Of a DNA stretch of 64,000 nt, positions 63,182 through 64,000 are shown piece after piece. Positions within the stretch are counted from its first letter, which is position 1, and each line of letters begins with the position of its first letter. Origin of the DNA: Ewingella sp. CoE-038-23 (lineage in GTDB: Bacteria > Pseudomonadota > Gammaproteobacteria > Enterobacterales > Enterobacteriaceae); assembly GCF_040419245.1 (NCBI RefSeq), contig NZ_JAZHOH010000001.1:3038001-3102000 (forward strand), given 5' to 3'. The notes under the pieces were generated by a model. That model was not told where the DNA came from and did not search any database. It saw nothing but the letters and a program-made list of their open reading frames with translations. Both the position numbers and the translations under genes were made by a program.

Positions 63182-63571
63182 ATGATTAAGCCTTTATTAT
63201 TCGGAAGTTTATTGTTTGCCCTGCTGCCTGCCGCGGCCCCCGCCGTGCAGGCCAGCAGCTTTAGCCTGAATACCCCTGGCCTTTCAATCAATATCGGTGA
63301 CCGCGACCGTCGCGGTTACTATTGGGATGGTTATGATTGGCGTGATAGCCGTTGGTGGAACAGCCACCGTGGGCGCTATTACGGCGAGCGCAGCCATCGC
63401 GGCTACTACTGGGACGGCGGACGCTGGCGAGATCGCGGCTGGTGGAACAACCATCAGTCGCGGCACCGCCCCCCTCCACATGGTCACGCCTATGGCCACG
63501 ATCGCGGCCATCACGGCAATCACGGGCGTGGGCATGGCGATCACGGTGGGCATGGCGGGCATCATCACTAA
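63182..63571 (+). CDS. ypeC: YpeC-like (DUF2502) periplasmic protein
   Basis: A 129-residue secreted small protein with a signal peptide (about 1-24, ending AVQAS). The mature part has the SINIGDRDRRGYYWDGYDWR motif (a duplicated GYYWDGxxWRDxxWW unit) and a His/Gly-rich tail (about 85-129), which suggests metal binding, though it is unproven. A GAGGAGG site precedes the ATG. It is next to mntH as in E. coli. Confidence 0.85.
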   Translation: MIKPLLFGSLLFALLPAAAPAVQASSFSLNTPGLSINIGDRDRRGYYWDGYDWRDSRWWNSHRGRYYGERSHRGYYWDGGRWRDRGWWNNHQSRHRPPPHGHAYGHDRGHHGNHGRGHGDHGGHGGHHH

Positions 63572-63587
63572 TTTTCTCGCGACCAAC

Positions 63588-63619
63588 GAAAACGGGACAG
63601 TTTAGGCTGTCCCGTTTTA
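63588..63619. terminator. Bidirectional terminator between ypeC and mntH
   Basis: AAACGGGACAG/CTGTCCCGTTT (63590-63600 and 63607-63617) with a 6-base loop; four T follow on the plus strand and four A precede. It lies between convergent ypeC and mntH. Confidence 0.75.
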
Positions 63620-63641
63620 TATCCTTTTATCTATTTCCGTT

Positions 63642-64000
63642 TTACTTAAGCATGCCAATCAGCAAATAGAGGTTAAGGCTGACCACCAGCAGCACGATCA
63701 CTCGCCCCGCCCACTGTATCCCTTTCGAATTGACCATTTCGCCCATCAGTTCGCGGTTGCCGGTAAATGCCAGCAGAGGCAGCAGCGCCAGCGCAATGCC
63801 GAAACTCAGCAGTACCTGACTCATCACCAGAATCCGCGTGGCGTCCAGCCCCATCATGATGACAATAAAAGATGGCGCCATGGTCACCGTGCGGCGCACC
63901 CACAGCGGAATATAGAATTTCACAAAGCCCTGCATCACCACCTGCCCGGCCAAGGTTCCGACCACGGTAGAGGAGAGGCCAGCCGCAACCAGACTCAGGC
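63642..64000 (-). CDS. mntH: MntH, NRAMP manganese/iron transporter (3' part)
   Basis: The last 118 complete codons of mntH; the gene runs off the right edge. Segments [40 protein letters not shown] and [19 protein letters not shown] match the C-terminal helices of MntH, a proton-coupled Mn2+/Fe2+ importer of the inner membrane. It follows ypeC convergently, as in E. coli. Confidence 0.92.
   Translation of the reverse strand, partial: LSLVAAGLSSTVVGTLAGQVVMQGFVKFYIPLWVRRTVTMAPSFIVIMMGLDATRILVMSQVLLSFGIALALLPLLAFTGNRELMGEMVNSKGIQWAGRVIVLLVVSLNLYLLIGMLK

Overview
The window is chromosomal DNA from a gamma-proteobacterium of the order Enterobacterales. Gene order and protein sequences resemble E. 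coli blocks (fadJ-fadI-yfcZ-fadL-mlaA; yfdC next to the tRNA-Arg(CCT) gene; alaC-ypdA-ypdB-glk-yfeO; ypeC-mntH), but the blocks are arranged differently. A full ccmA-I operon with separate ccmH and ccmI, a roughly 2000-residue alpha-2-macroglobulin beside pbpC, an indolepyruvate decarboxylase and a CDI locus beside curli genes point to the Yersiniaceae or a neighbouring family (Rahnella/Ewingella/Rouxiella/Serratia-like). I cannot fix the genus from sequence alone.

Layout. 1-6.6 kb: anaerobic beta-oxidation (fadIJ), yfcZ, the long-chain fatty-acid porin fadL with two FadR-like operators, and mlaA. 6.6-13.9 kb: the cytochrome c maturation operon ccmABCDEFGHI on the minus strand. 14.1-15.2 kb: yfdC and a tRNA-Arg(CCT) gene. 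15.2-18.7 kb: an AT-rich island bounded by an imperfect 24-bp direct repeat of the tRNA 3' end. It has no integrase and carries only three tightly packed genes: an sce7726-like PD-(D/E)XK nuclease, an sce7725-like protein, and a zinc-ribbon plus RES-domain protein. This is the best candidate for an undescribed (probably antiphage) system. 18.7-21.6 kb: a possibly frameshifted hypothetical gene, a VOC protein, a 42-residue membrane peptide, a secreted GH18 chitinase and an autotransporter 3' remnant. 21.8-30.1 kb: yfhM and pbpC, a periplasmic defence/cell-wall pair. 30.2-33.2 kb: AT-rich accessory genes (membrane protein, lipoprotein, Ail/Lom barrel) and two decayed SymE-like genes.

33.2-43.7 kb: a two-partner/contact-dependent inhibition locus (cdiB, a 2830-residue CdiA and a small candidate immunity gene). 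The toxin tip lacks the usual VENN junction and is joined through an NTG-repeat linker. 44.1-48.8 kb: the divergent curli operons csgBAC and csgDEFG. 48.9-50.6 kb: an NTF2-like protein, a CsbD-like stress protein and a HigBA toxin-antitoxin pair. 50.7-57.8 kb: alaC, a GNAT acetyltransferase, the YpdAB sensor/regulator pair, glk and yfeO. 57.8-64 kb: an aspartate/glutamate racemase-family gene, a PACE efflux pump with a divergent LysR regulator, ipdC, an aldo-keto reductase, ypeC and the 3' end of mntH, which runs off the window.

Functionally, most of the window is conserved housekeeping. The accessory material sits in three places: the tRNA-Arg island, the 30-44 kb stretch of surface and competition genes, and the small toxin-antitoxin pair near 50 kb.
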